DNA of 64,000 nt from Variovorax sp. SG517 (lineage in GTDB: Bacteria > Pseudomonadota > Gammaproteobacteria > Burkholderiales > Burkholderiaceae_C): contig NZ_JABMJG010000003.1 of assembly GCF_013376045.1 (NCBI RefSeq), forward strand, positions 434,001 to 498,000, read 5' to 3'. Shown here piece after piece: positions 57,834 to 64,000 of the stretch (position 1 is its first letter; every line of letters starts with the position of its first letter). Made by a program: the position numbers and the translations under genes. The notes beneath the pieces were generated by a model. The model did not search any database. It was not told where the DNA came from and saw only the letters and a list, made by a program, of their open reading frames with translations.

Positions 57834-60695
57834 ATGAGCGACGACAACTCCTTCAAGACCGCCGGCTCCATCTCCTTCGGGCCGTTCACCCTGCGCGTCG
57901 CGCAGCGGCTCCTCGAGCGCGACGGCATGCCGGTGGACCTTGGCGGGCGGGCGATGGATGTTCTCCTCGCCCTGGTCGCCAACGCCAACACGATCGTGAG
58001 CAAGCGGGAGCTCATGGCGCTAGCCTGGCCCGGCATGGTGGTTTCGGACGGAAGCCTGCGTTACCAGATCGCGATGCTGCGGCAGGCGCTGGGCGACGGG
58101 CAGCACGGCGCGCGCTACCTGTCGAACGTGGTCGGCCGCGGCTACTGTTTCGTCGCCCGCATCACACCGGCTGCCGTCGCTCCCGACCTGCCGCCTGAAC
58201 CCGAGGCGGGCCCTGTCGAACCCGGTCTTCCCGCGCAGCTGGTGGAACTGCTCGGCCGTGCAAAGGACCTGGCCGCGATCCCGGTCCAGTTGGCCAGGAC
58301 GAGGTTCGTCACCATCGTGGGCTCGGGCGGCGTGGGCAAGACGAGCGTCGCGGTCCGCACGGGGCAGGACATGCTCGGCGAATTCAACGGGGCCGTGGTG
58401 TTCGTGGATCTTTCCATGCTGCTGGACCCCGGCCTGGTGCCGAGCGCCATCGCATCGATGCTGGGGCTCTCGGTGCGCTCCGCCGACCCGGTGCCCAGCC
58501 TGATCGCCTACCTGCGGGAAAGGCGGATGCTGCTGATACTCGACAACTGCGAGCACGTCATCGCGGCGGCCGCCTCGCTGGCCGAGCGCATCTTCCAGGC
58601 GGCGCCGCGCATACACATCCTCGCTACGAGCCGCGAGGCGCTGCGCGTCCAGGGCGAGCACATCCATCTGCTCGATCCGCTGGACAACCCGCCCGACCAG
58701 CCCGGGCTAGTGGCGCGCGACATCCTGATGTACCCCGCCACGCGCCTGTTCGTCGACCGGGCCGGCGCCAGCGGCGCCATGCCCGACCTGAACGACGACG
58801 ACGCGCCCGTCATCGCGAGCATCTGCCGGAAGCTCGATGGCGTCGCACTCGCCATCGAACTCGCGGCTAGGCGCGTCGCCGCCTACGGGCTACAGCAGAC
58901 GGCCACCCTGCTCGACGAGCGACTGGCGCTTTCGTGGCTCGGGCAGCGCACCGCGCAGCCAAGGCACCAGACCCTGCAGGCCACGCTGGACTGGAGCTAC
59001 GAACTGCTCGACATGCCGGAGCGCCAGGTGCTGTGCCGGTTGTCGGTCTTCGTGGGCCATTTTTCGCTGGAAGCCGCGCGAGAAGTGGCAACGGACGGCG
59101 AGCTGACGCAGGCGCAGGTCGTCGATGCCGTCGCAAGCCTGGCGGAGAAATCGCTGCTCTCCATCCGGCGCTCCGTCGCCTCGACGCAATACCGGCTGCT
59201 CGAGAGCACCCGCGCGTATGCGCATTCGAAGGCCGGCGCGGACCTGGCCGATTCGGCGGCGCGGCGCCACGCGATCTACTTCCGCAAGCGGCTGGAGCAG
59301 ATGGCAGAGCAGGACGACGCCTTCTCCCGCGACACGGCGCGCGCGTCGGATCTCGCGGACCTGGGCAACGTGAGGGCCGCGCTCGCCTGGTGCTTCGATC
59401 GCGTCGATTCCAGGGAACTCGGCGTTTCCCTCGTTCTGGCGGCCGTGCCGGCCTTCATGGCGATGTCACTGCTGGCCGAGTGCCACGACTGGTCGAAGCG
59501 CGCGCTCGCCGAACTGGGCCCGGCCTTGCTCGGCAGCGCCGCCGAGATGCACCTGCAGGCGGCCGTCGGCCTCTCGCAGATGTTCACTCGCGGCCACAGC
59601 GACGAGGTGCGGCACGCGCTCGAACGCAGCCTCCAGGTGGCGGAGGCGCTCGGCGACTCGCGCAGCCAGGTCGAGTTGCTGGGACGGCTGCAGATCTTTC
59701 ATGAGCGCATCGGGGACTTCGTCGAGTCGCTCAGCCATGCCCGGCGCTGCGCCGCCGTGGCCGCCTCCATCGACGACGCGACGGCGCAGGCGACCGCCAA
59801 TTCACTGGTGGGCCTCTGCCATCATTTGGTGGGAGACCAGGCCCGCGCGCGGCATTTCCTGGAAGCTGCGATCGCCGGCGCCTCGGTGTCGCGGCAGCGC
59901 AGCAGCATCCACGCCGGCTTCGATTTCCACAATCGCGCGTGCATCGCGCTGGCCAGGACCTTGTGGCTGCAGGGGCAGCCCTCGCAGGCCGTGGTCGTCG
60001 CCGGGCGCGCGGTCGAGGAGGCCCGGCACCTGAACCACCCCGTGACGCTCTGCATCGCGCTGATATGGGCCGTGTCGGTCTACATGTGGGTAGGTGACCT
60101 CGCGCGTGCCGAGCAGGACATCGATCGCTTCATCGCCTATGCGGAATCGCACTCGCTGACGCCGTATCTCGCGGTGGGCCGCGGGGTCAGGGGCGAGCTC
60201 GCCATCAAGCGCGGCGACGCCGCACGCGGCGTGAGAGCGATCCAGGATTCTCTGGTCGAGCTGCGTGCGTCGCGCTACGAACTGCTCACCACGTCGTTCA
60301 ACATCACGCTCGCGGAAGGCCTGAATGCCATGGGCAGGAACTGTGACGCGCTTGAGTTGATGAACGACACGCTCGCGCTGGTGCACGCCAAGGGCGACCT
60401 CTACAACCTGCCGGAGCTTCTTCGCGTGAAGGCGCGTGCCCTCTCGGGTGCCGTGCCGCCGAACACCGCGGGCGCGGAGGAGTCGCTGCTCGAAGCGCTG
60501 GCAGTCAGCAGGCAGCAGGGCGCCCGCTCGTGGGAACTGCGCGTGGCGATGGACCTGGCGCGCCTTTTGGAAGACGCCGGACGCGGGCAGGAGGGCAGGA
60601 ACCTGCTGGCCGGCGTGCTTGCCCGCTACACCGAGGGCTTCGAGACTGCGGACCTGCAGGAAGCCGAGCGGCTGTTCGGCGGGTCGATGGATTAG
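57834..60695 (+). CDS. winged-helix (OmpR-type) transcriptional regulator with ATPase and TPR-like domains
   Basis: 953 residues from the ATG at 57834 (MSDDNSFKTAGSISFGPFTL); an ATG at 57780 would add 18. The N-terminal Trans_reg_C winged helix is at about 14-108 (MDVLLALVANANTIVSKRELMALAWPG, LSNVVGRGYCFVA). Then comes a NB-ARC/LuxR-type ATPase with Walker A GSGGVGKT at 163-170, Walker B LLILDNCEHV and LATSREALRV. A long helical-repeat C-terminal half follows. It resembles the predicted ATPase/winged-helix regulators of Burkholderiales, in which ligand or ATP state controls DNA binding. The site it would bind (10-bp-phased direct repeats) is found in its own promoter and three others nearby (inference). 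A perfect hairpin follows the gene. Confidence 0.87.
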   Translation: MSDDNSFKTAGSISFGPFTLRVAQRLLERDGMPVDLGGRAMDVLLALVANANTIVSKRELMALAWPGMVVSDGSLRYQIAMLRQALGDGQHGARYLSNVVGRGYCFVARITPAAVAPDLPPEPEAGPVEPGLPAQLVELLGRAKDLAAIPVQLARTRFVTIVGSGGVGKTSVAVRTGQDMLGEFNGAVVFVDLSMLLDPGLVPSAIASMLGLSVRSADPVPSLIAYLRERRMLLILDNCEHVIAAAASLAERIFQAAPRIHILATSREALRVQGEHIHLLDPLDNPPDQPGLVARDILMYPATRLFVDRAGASGAMPDLNDDDAPVIASICRKLDGVALAIELAARRVAAYGLQQTATLLDERLALSWLGQRTAQPRHQTLQATLDWSYELLDMPERQVLCRLSVFVGHFSLEAAREVATDGELTQAQVVDAVASLAEKSLLSIRRSVASTQYRLLESTRAYAHSKAGADLADSAARRHAIYFRKRLEQMAEQDDAFSRDTARASDLADLGNVRAALAWCFDRVDSRELGVSLVLAAVPAFMAMSLLAECHDWSKRALAELGPALLGSAAEMHLQAAVGLSQMFTRGHSDEVRHALERSLQVAEALGDSRSQVELLGRLQIFHERIGDFVESLSHARRCAAVAASIDDATAQATANSLVGLCHHLVGDQARARHFLEAAIAGASVSRQRSSIHAGFDFHNRACIALARTLWLQGQPSQAVVVAGRAVEEARHLNHPVTLCIALIWAVSVYMWVGDLARAEQDIDRFIAYAESHSLTPYLAVGRGVRGELAIKRGDAARGVRAIQDSLVELRASRYELLTTSFNITLAEGLNAMGRNCDALELMNDTLALVHAKGDLYNLPELLRVKARALSGAVPPNTAGAEESLLEALAVSRQQGARSWELRVAMDLARLLEDAGRGQEGRNLLAGVLARYTEGFETADLQEAERLFGGSMD

Positions 60696-60762
60696 GGAAG
60701 GGCGCGGTCCGCCGCCTGCGGCCACGCCGCGCTCTGCGTCGATGAGGCGCGCGCGGCGGGCT

Positions 60763-60797
60763 GCCGCCGGGAAAAGATCATGGGGTTTCCCGGCGGC
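60763..60797. terminator. strong hairpin between convergent genes
   Basis: GCCGCCGGGAAA and TTTCCCGGCGGC form a 12-bp perfect stem with an 11-base loop between the regulator and the DUF4148-like gene. No long U-run follows on either strand, but the position between convergent genes fits a terminator. Confidence 0.6.
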
Positions 60798-60832
60798 GGG
60801 AGCGATGGAAGCGGATGCGCATCGGTGGCCGC

Positions 60833-61216
60833 TTACAGCGTTCCCTCGGTCACGCCGCGGGCCGCCGTTGCGCGTGCCTGCGCACGCACCATCGCGCGGT
60901 CGAGCGTGCTGGTGAATGACTGGGGTGCGTCGGCATTGGCGCCATCAGCGTAGATGTTGCCGGCGCGGGCAGCCGCGACGGCTTCGGCACGCGTGTCGGA
61001 GCGCTTGGCCAGGGTGGGCAGCGCGGGAGCGACATCTGCCGAAGCGCCTTCGCGGTAGGGATCGGCGCTGTGCGAGGCAACGACGGCCTCGGCCCTGACA
61101 CCGGCGCGGCTCGCGCTGGAATGGAACTGCAGCACGCCCTGGTATTCCTCGGCGCTCGCGCTCAAGGCGAACAACGAAGAGACGGCAGCGGCGGCGAGGA
61201 GTACGGAAGCTTTCAT
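60833..61216 (-). CDS. secreted DUF4148-like repeat protein
   Basis: 127 residues with a Sec signal peptide (MKASVLLAAAAVSSLFALSASA). The mature part has three degenerate copies of a unit of about 37 residues: RAGVRAEAVVASHSADPYREGASAD, RSDTRAEAVAAARAGNIYADGANAD and RAMVRAQARATAARG. Such proteins are common in Burkholderia, Variovorax and relatives, are periplasmic or secreted, and have no known function. A copy of the GAYACA-N4-CATACR repeat lies 122 bp upstream, which makes it a candidate member of the regulon of the preceding regulator. Confidence 0.78.
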   Translation of the reverse strand: MKASVLLAAAAVSSLFALSASAEEYQGVLQFHSSASRAGVRAEAVVASHSADPYREGASADVAPALPTLAKRSDTRAEAVAAARAGNIYADGANADAPQSFTSTLDRAMVRAQARATAARGVTEGTL

Positions 61217-61338
61217 GATGAATCCTTTCGGGTAGGTGATGACGATTCGGAAGACCGGTTGTCAGTCGGATCGCATGGGCTTTTCCGAACTGATGGAGAG
61301 ATTGTTCGGCTCATGAGGCACCTGGTGATCGGATTGCG

Positions 61339-61354
61339 TATGCCTCTGTATCCG
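61339..61354 (-). promoter_or_regulatory. 10-bp-phased direct repeat GATACA-N4-CATACG (DUF4148-like promoter)
   Basis: The minus strand reads GATACAGAGGCATACG, 122 bp upstream of the DUF4148-like gene and oriented toward it, as in the other copies. Confidence 0.55.
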
Positions 61355-61428
61355 GGCCGTGTTCGTCAACACTAAATTTCAAAATCGCAGGCACGACCCA
61401 TCAACTGCACCCCATCGATTGCGACTCG

Positions 61429-62028
61429 TCAGGGCGCGAGCCGCGTGAACACGTAGTCGTGGTTCTTCACCAGCGACTGATGGCAGGCAAAGCAGGTCTG
61501 GTGCTGTGCCAGGTCCGCGGGCTTGCCGTCGATGAAGCGCCCGAAGCCCCAGCCGCCGGTGGCGGCGTATTTCTTCGAATCCTTCACCATCACCTGCACG
61601 GTGGTGGCCGCGCCCGGAACGGATGCCGGTGCGAACTCGGGCGACTGCACGTGCCTCCAGGCGAGCTTGACGAGCACGGTTCCGTCGGGAAAGGGCAGCG
61701 TGCCCTGGTCGTAGGCCTTGATCGCCTTGGCGTTGCCGAGCACGGCGCGCAATTCATTCAGCGGCTCCGCCTCGATGGCGGGCGCGATCAGCTGCCACTG
61801 CCGGTAGCCCTTGGGAATGGTGACGCCGTAGATCGGCGATGCGTCGGGGCCTGCAGCGGCGCTGCGGGTCTCCTTGGCCGCGATGGGCGCGACCGCGAAG
61901 GCGGCCAGCGCGCCAGCGAGCGCGAGGAGGCCGAAGCTGGCGAGCCTGGCTGGCGCACCTTGGAGGAAGCGGGGCGATGCCTTCGTTGCGCGAGTGCCGC
62001 GAGGCTGATGGGTGTGGGGATGGTTCAT
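61429..62028 (-). CDS. exported cytochrome P460 family protein
   Basis: 199 residues from the ATG at 62028; an ATG at 62061 is possible. A long N-terminus ends in a membrane/signal segment (LASFGLLALAGALAAFAVAPIAA). The cytochrome P460 fold is recognisable in YGVTIPKGYRQWQLIAPAIE, LPFPDGTVLVKLAWRH and the C-terminal heme site CFACHQ (CxxCH). Family members oxidise hydroxylamine or detoxify NO; others are general c-type hemes. Being exported, it works in the periplasm. It carries a copy of the shared direct repeat 106 bp upstream. The cross-linking Lys of true P460 cannot be assigned with certainty. Confidence 0.82.
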   Translation of the reverse strand: MNHPHTHQPRGTRATKASPRFLQGAPARLASFGLLALAGALAAFAVAPIAAKETRSAAAGPDASPIYGVTIPKGYRQWQLIAPAIEAEPLNELRAVLGNAKAIKAYDQGTLPFPDGTVLVKLAWRHVQSPEFAPASVPGAATTVQVMVKDSKKYAATGGWGFGRFIDGKPADLAQHQTCFACHQSLVKNHDYVFTRLAP

Positions 62029-62134
62029 GGGTGAGCTGAGTTGGTTGGACAGAGTCGGCATGCCGACGGGACGCGGGCCCGCACCCCGGGGCGCGTCCGA
62101 TGGTCTGCCGTCTTTTCCTCGTTCCTGCGCCTTG

Positions 62135-62150
62135 CGTATGCGCATGTATC
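62135..62150 (-). promoter_or_regulatory. 10-bp-phased direct repeat GATACA-N4-CATACG (cytochrome P460 promoter)
   Basis: The minus strand reads GATACATGCGCATACG, 106 bp upstream of the cytochrome P460 gene, oriented toward it. Confidence 0.55.
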
Positions 62151-62262
62151 GCGCCTGGCCGCTCCACACACTGCGTTACGGTGGCCGGCGTGCCACGCGC
62201 ATCGCTCCGGTGCGTCTTCAGCGCGATGCGCACCGTCTTCGCCACGTGCACCTGCGTCGCGC

Positions 62263-62277
62263 ATCTCGTTGCGAGAT
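62263..62277. promoter_or_regulatory. palindrome upstream of the MFS gene
   Basis: ATCTCG-TTG-CGAGAT is a perfect 6-bp inverted repeat with a 3-bp centre, 110 bp before the MFS start, next to a short AT-rich stretch. It may be the operator for a regulator outside the window. Confidence 0.45.
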
Positions 62278-62387
62278 ACGGCGATCTTCAATCCATATGA
62301 ATATTGCGTGGAAACCCGCAGCCGCGCGGCGGGTGCGGACCCGACCATCGCCTGCAGTCGAACCAGACGAAGGAAAGCGACGCACCC

Positions 62388-63704
62388 ATGAGCACCAGCA
62401 CCATCGCGCAGCCCTACGAGGGCCGCTTCGACAGCACCTCCGACGCCGTCTACCGTAAGGTGGGATGGCGGCTGATACCGCTGCTGTTCCTCTGCTACAT
62501 CGTGGCCTACCTCGACCGCGTGAACGTGGGTTTCGCCAAGCTGCAGATGCAGGGTGACCTGCAGTTCAGCGACGCGGTCTACGGGCTGGGGGCGGGCATC
62601 TTCTTCATCGGCTACTTCCTCTTCGAGGTGCCGAGCAACGTGGTGCTGCACCGCGTGGGCGCGCGCCGCTGGATCGCGCGGATCATGATCACCTGGGGCG
62701 TGCTGTCGGCGGGCACCATGTTCGTGAACTCGCCCACGTCGTTCTACGTGATCCGCTTCCTGCTCGGCGCGGCCGAAGCGGGCTTCTTCCCCGGCATCAT
62801 CCTGTACCTCACCTACTGGTACCCGGCCGCGCGGCGCGGCAAGGCCACGTCGCTCTTCCTCGCGGCGATCCCGTTCGCGGGCATCCTCGGCGGCCCGTTC
62901 TCGGGCTGGATCCTGCAGGGGATGGGCGGCGTCAACGGCTGGGCCGGCTGGCAGTGGCTGTTCCTGCTGCAGGGCCTGCCGACGGTGGCGCTGGGCCTGG
63001 TCGTGTGGCGCTACCTCGACGACCGCGTGAAGGACGTGCGCTGGCTCACGCCCGCCGAGCGCGAACTCATCGCCCGCGAGATCACCGCCGAAGACGCCGG
63101 CAAGGCCGAGCCGCGCATCCTGAGCGTGCTGGGCAACGGCCGCGTGTGGCTGCTGGCGCTGGTGTACTTCGCCTACACCTCGGGGCTCTACGGCATCTCG
63201 TTCTGGCTGCCCAGCATCATCAAGGCGGCGGGCGTGAAGGGCGCGCTCGACATCGGCCTGCTCAGCGCCATCCCGTGGACCTTCGGCGTGGTCGCGATGT
63301 ACTTCATGGCCCGCAGCGCCGACCGCCGGCTGGAGTACCGCTGGCACAGCGCGATCGGCGCGGTCGTCGGCGCGGCGGGGCTGGTGCTCAGCGTGGCCTC
63401 GCACGGCAACGTGACGCTCGCGATGGCAGGGCTCACGCTGGCCACCATGGGCATCATGTCGACCTTCCCCGTCTTCTGGGGCCTGCCCACGGCCTTTCTC
63501 GGCGGTGCGGCGGCGGCCGCGGGCATCGCGCTCATCAATTCGTTCGGCAATCTCTCGGGCTTCAGCGCGCCGTACCTGATCGGGCTCATCAAGGATGCGA
63601 CGCAGAGCACCGATGCGGGCCTGCACATGCTGGCGGCGCTGCTGGTGATCGGCGCGGTGCTGGTGCTGTTCGTCAGGCCGGCCCGCGCGCTGTCGCAGCG
63701 CTGA
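62388..63704 (+). CDS. MFS transporter, anion:cation symporter (phthalate/galactonate) type
   Basis: 438 residues from the ATG at 62388, with AGGAAAG upstream. Twelve hydrophobic segments; the N-terminal half has LIPLLFLCYIVAYLDRVNVGFAKLQM, GIFFIGYFLFEVPSNVVLHRVGARRWIARIMITWG and GAAEAGFFPGIILYLTYWYPAARRGKA, the marks of the anion:cation symporter family. Members import hydroxy-acids, sugar acids or aromatic acids with protons. The downstream gene, 24 bp later, begins a FAD-dependent oxidase of the lactate/glycolate group. A hydroxy-acid substrate is therefore plausible. Confidence 0.88.
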   Translation: MSTSTIAQPYEGRFDSTSDAVYRKVGWRLIPLLFLCYIVAYLDRVNVGFAKLQMQGDLQFSDAVYGLGAGIFFIGYFLFEVPSNVVLHRVGARRWIARIMITWGVLSAGTMFVNSPTSFYVIRFLLGAAEAGFFPGIILYLTYWYPAARRGKATSLFLAAIPFAGILGGPFSGWILQGMGGVNGWAGWQWLFLLQGLPTVALGLVVWRYLDDRVKDVRWLTPAERELIAREITAEDAGKAEPRILSVLGNGRVWLLALVYFAYTSGLYGISFWLPSIIKAAGVKGALDIGLLSAIPWTFGVVAMYFMARSADRRLEYRWHSAIGAVVGAAGLVLSVASHGNVTLAMAGLTLATMGIMSTFPVFWGLPTAFLGGAAAAAGIALINSFGNLSGFSAPYLIGLIKDATQSTDAGLHMLAALLVIGAVLVLFVRPARALSQR

Positions 63705-63728
63705 GCGGCATTCAGTCAGGAGGCTCCC

Positions 63729-64000
63729 ATGGACTCGGTCGTGAATATTCCCGTGCGTTCGAATACGCGGCGCTCCCCGTCGCCGGAACTGCTCGCCTTG
63801 CTGCAGGGCAGGTTCGCCGAACGCTTTTCGACGAGCAAGGTGGTGTTGCTGCAGCACGGCACCGACGAATCGACCTACCCGCCTCAGCCGCCCGACGCGG
63901 TGGTGTTCGTGCGCAGCACCGAGGACGCGGCCTTCGTGGTGCGTGCCTGCGCGCGCGAGCGAGTGCCGGTCATCGGCTTCGGCGTGGGGTCGTCGGTGGA
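63729..64000 (+). CDS. FAD-dependent oxidoreductase, D-lactate/glycolate type (3' end outside window)
   Basis: Partial: only the first 90 residues are visible, from the ATG at 63729 with AGGAGG five bases upstream. They contain the front of a PCMH-type FAD-binding domain: LLALLQGRFAERFSTSKVVLLQHGTDES, PDAVVFVRSTEDAAFVVRACARERVPVIGFGVGSSV. The final part is the conserved flavin-binding region (normally GxGTSLEG). Such enzymes oxidise D-lactate, glycolate or similar hydroxy-acids. It is 24 bp after the MFS gene on the same strand, so uptake and oxidation are probably co-expressed. Confidence 0.8.
   Translation, partial: MDSVVNIPVRSNTRRSPSPELLALLQGRFAERFSTSKVVLLQHGTDESTYPPQPPDAVVFVRSTEDAAFVVRACARERVPVIGFGVGSSV

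Larger units (their letters stand above)
62029..62387. other. 359-bp divergent promoter region
   Basis: This lies between the cytochrome P460 gene and the MFS gene and contains no convincing gene. It holds the shared direct repeat (62135-62150) on the P460 side and a 15-bp palindrome (62263-62277) on the MFS side, where the DNA becomes AT-richer. Confidence 0.6.

Overview
The window is GC-rich DNA with dense genes, many ATGA or GTGA start/stop overlaps, Bug-type solute receptors, DUF4148-like secreted proteins and Burkholderiales-style gene neighbourhoods. These point to a betaproteobacterium of the Comamonadaceae, most likely Variovorax or a close relative (inference from gene content; no rRNA or other taxonomic marker is present). 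I saw no tRNA, rRNA, CRISPR array or complete insertion sequence.

Layout. 1-2841: the end of a 2-oxoacid:acceptor oxidoreductase alpha gene, its beta gene and a two-CBS-domain protein. 2864-8384: a GntR/FCD repressor divergent from a sugar-acid operon (IlvD/Edd dehydratase of the L-arabinonate type, RraA-like aldolase, Bug receptor, SMP-30 lactonase), with a palindromic operator exactly between the -35 and -10 of the operon promoter. 8425-34616: one long minus-strand type VI secretion (T6SS) locus, read as tssB-tssC-hcp-tssE-tssF-tssG-clpV-vgrG-MORN-DUF4280-small membrane protein-solute receptor-symporter-racemase-symporter-tssJ-tssK-tssL-tssM-tssA-repeat protein. All core tss genes are present. 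34617-35792: the T6SS upstream region, one small gene and a 271-bp MITE-like element with 33-bp perfect inverted ends and nested hairpins. 35793-43105: App1-type phosphatase, folA-thyA, a cobalt-type nitrile hydratase operon, a carboxypeptidase-G-like peptidase, a GST and a PhnD-like receptor. 43254-48233: a four-PAS diguanylate cyclase, an orphan amino-acid receptor and an alpha/beta hydrolase. 48603-56236: a signalling block with a 1.7-kilo-residue pseudokinase/ATPase/GAF/histidine kinase, a FixJ-type regulator, a lone receiver and a second histidine kinase. 56277-64000: epoxide hydrolase, a winged-helix/ATPase regulator, a secreted repeat protein, cytochrome P460, an MFS permease and the start of a FAD-dependent oxidase.

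The two observations I rate highest: (1) a periplasmic amino-acid receptor, two divergent DAACS-family symporters and an Asp/Glu-type racemase are embedded in the T6SS operon, with the second symporter translationally coupled to tssJ. This suggests secretion linked to amino-acid (perhaps D-amino-acid) uptake or peptidoglycan editing. (2) A direct repeat, GAYACA-N4-CATACR with 10-bp phasing, lies upstream of four separate genes in 48-62 kb, including the OmpR-type winged-helix regulator. It looks like the operator of an uncharacterised local regulon.
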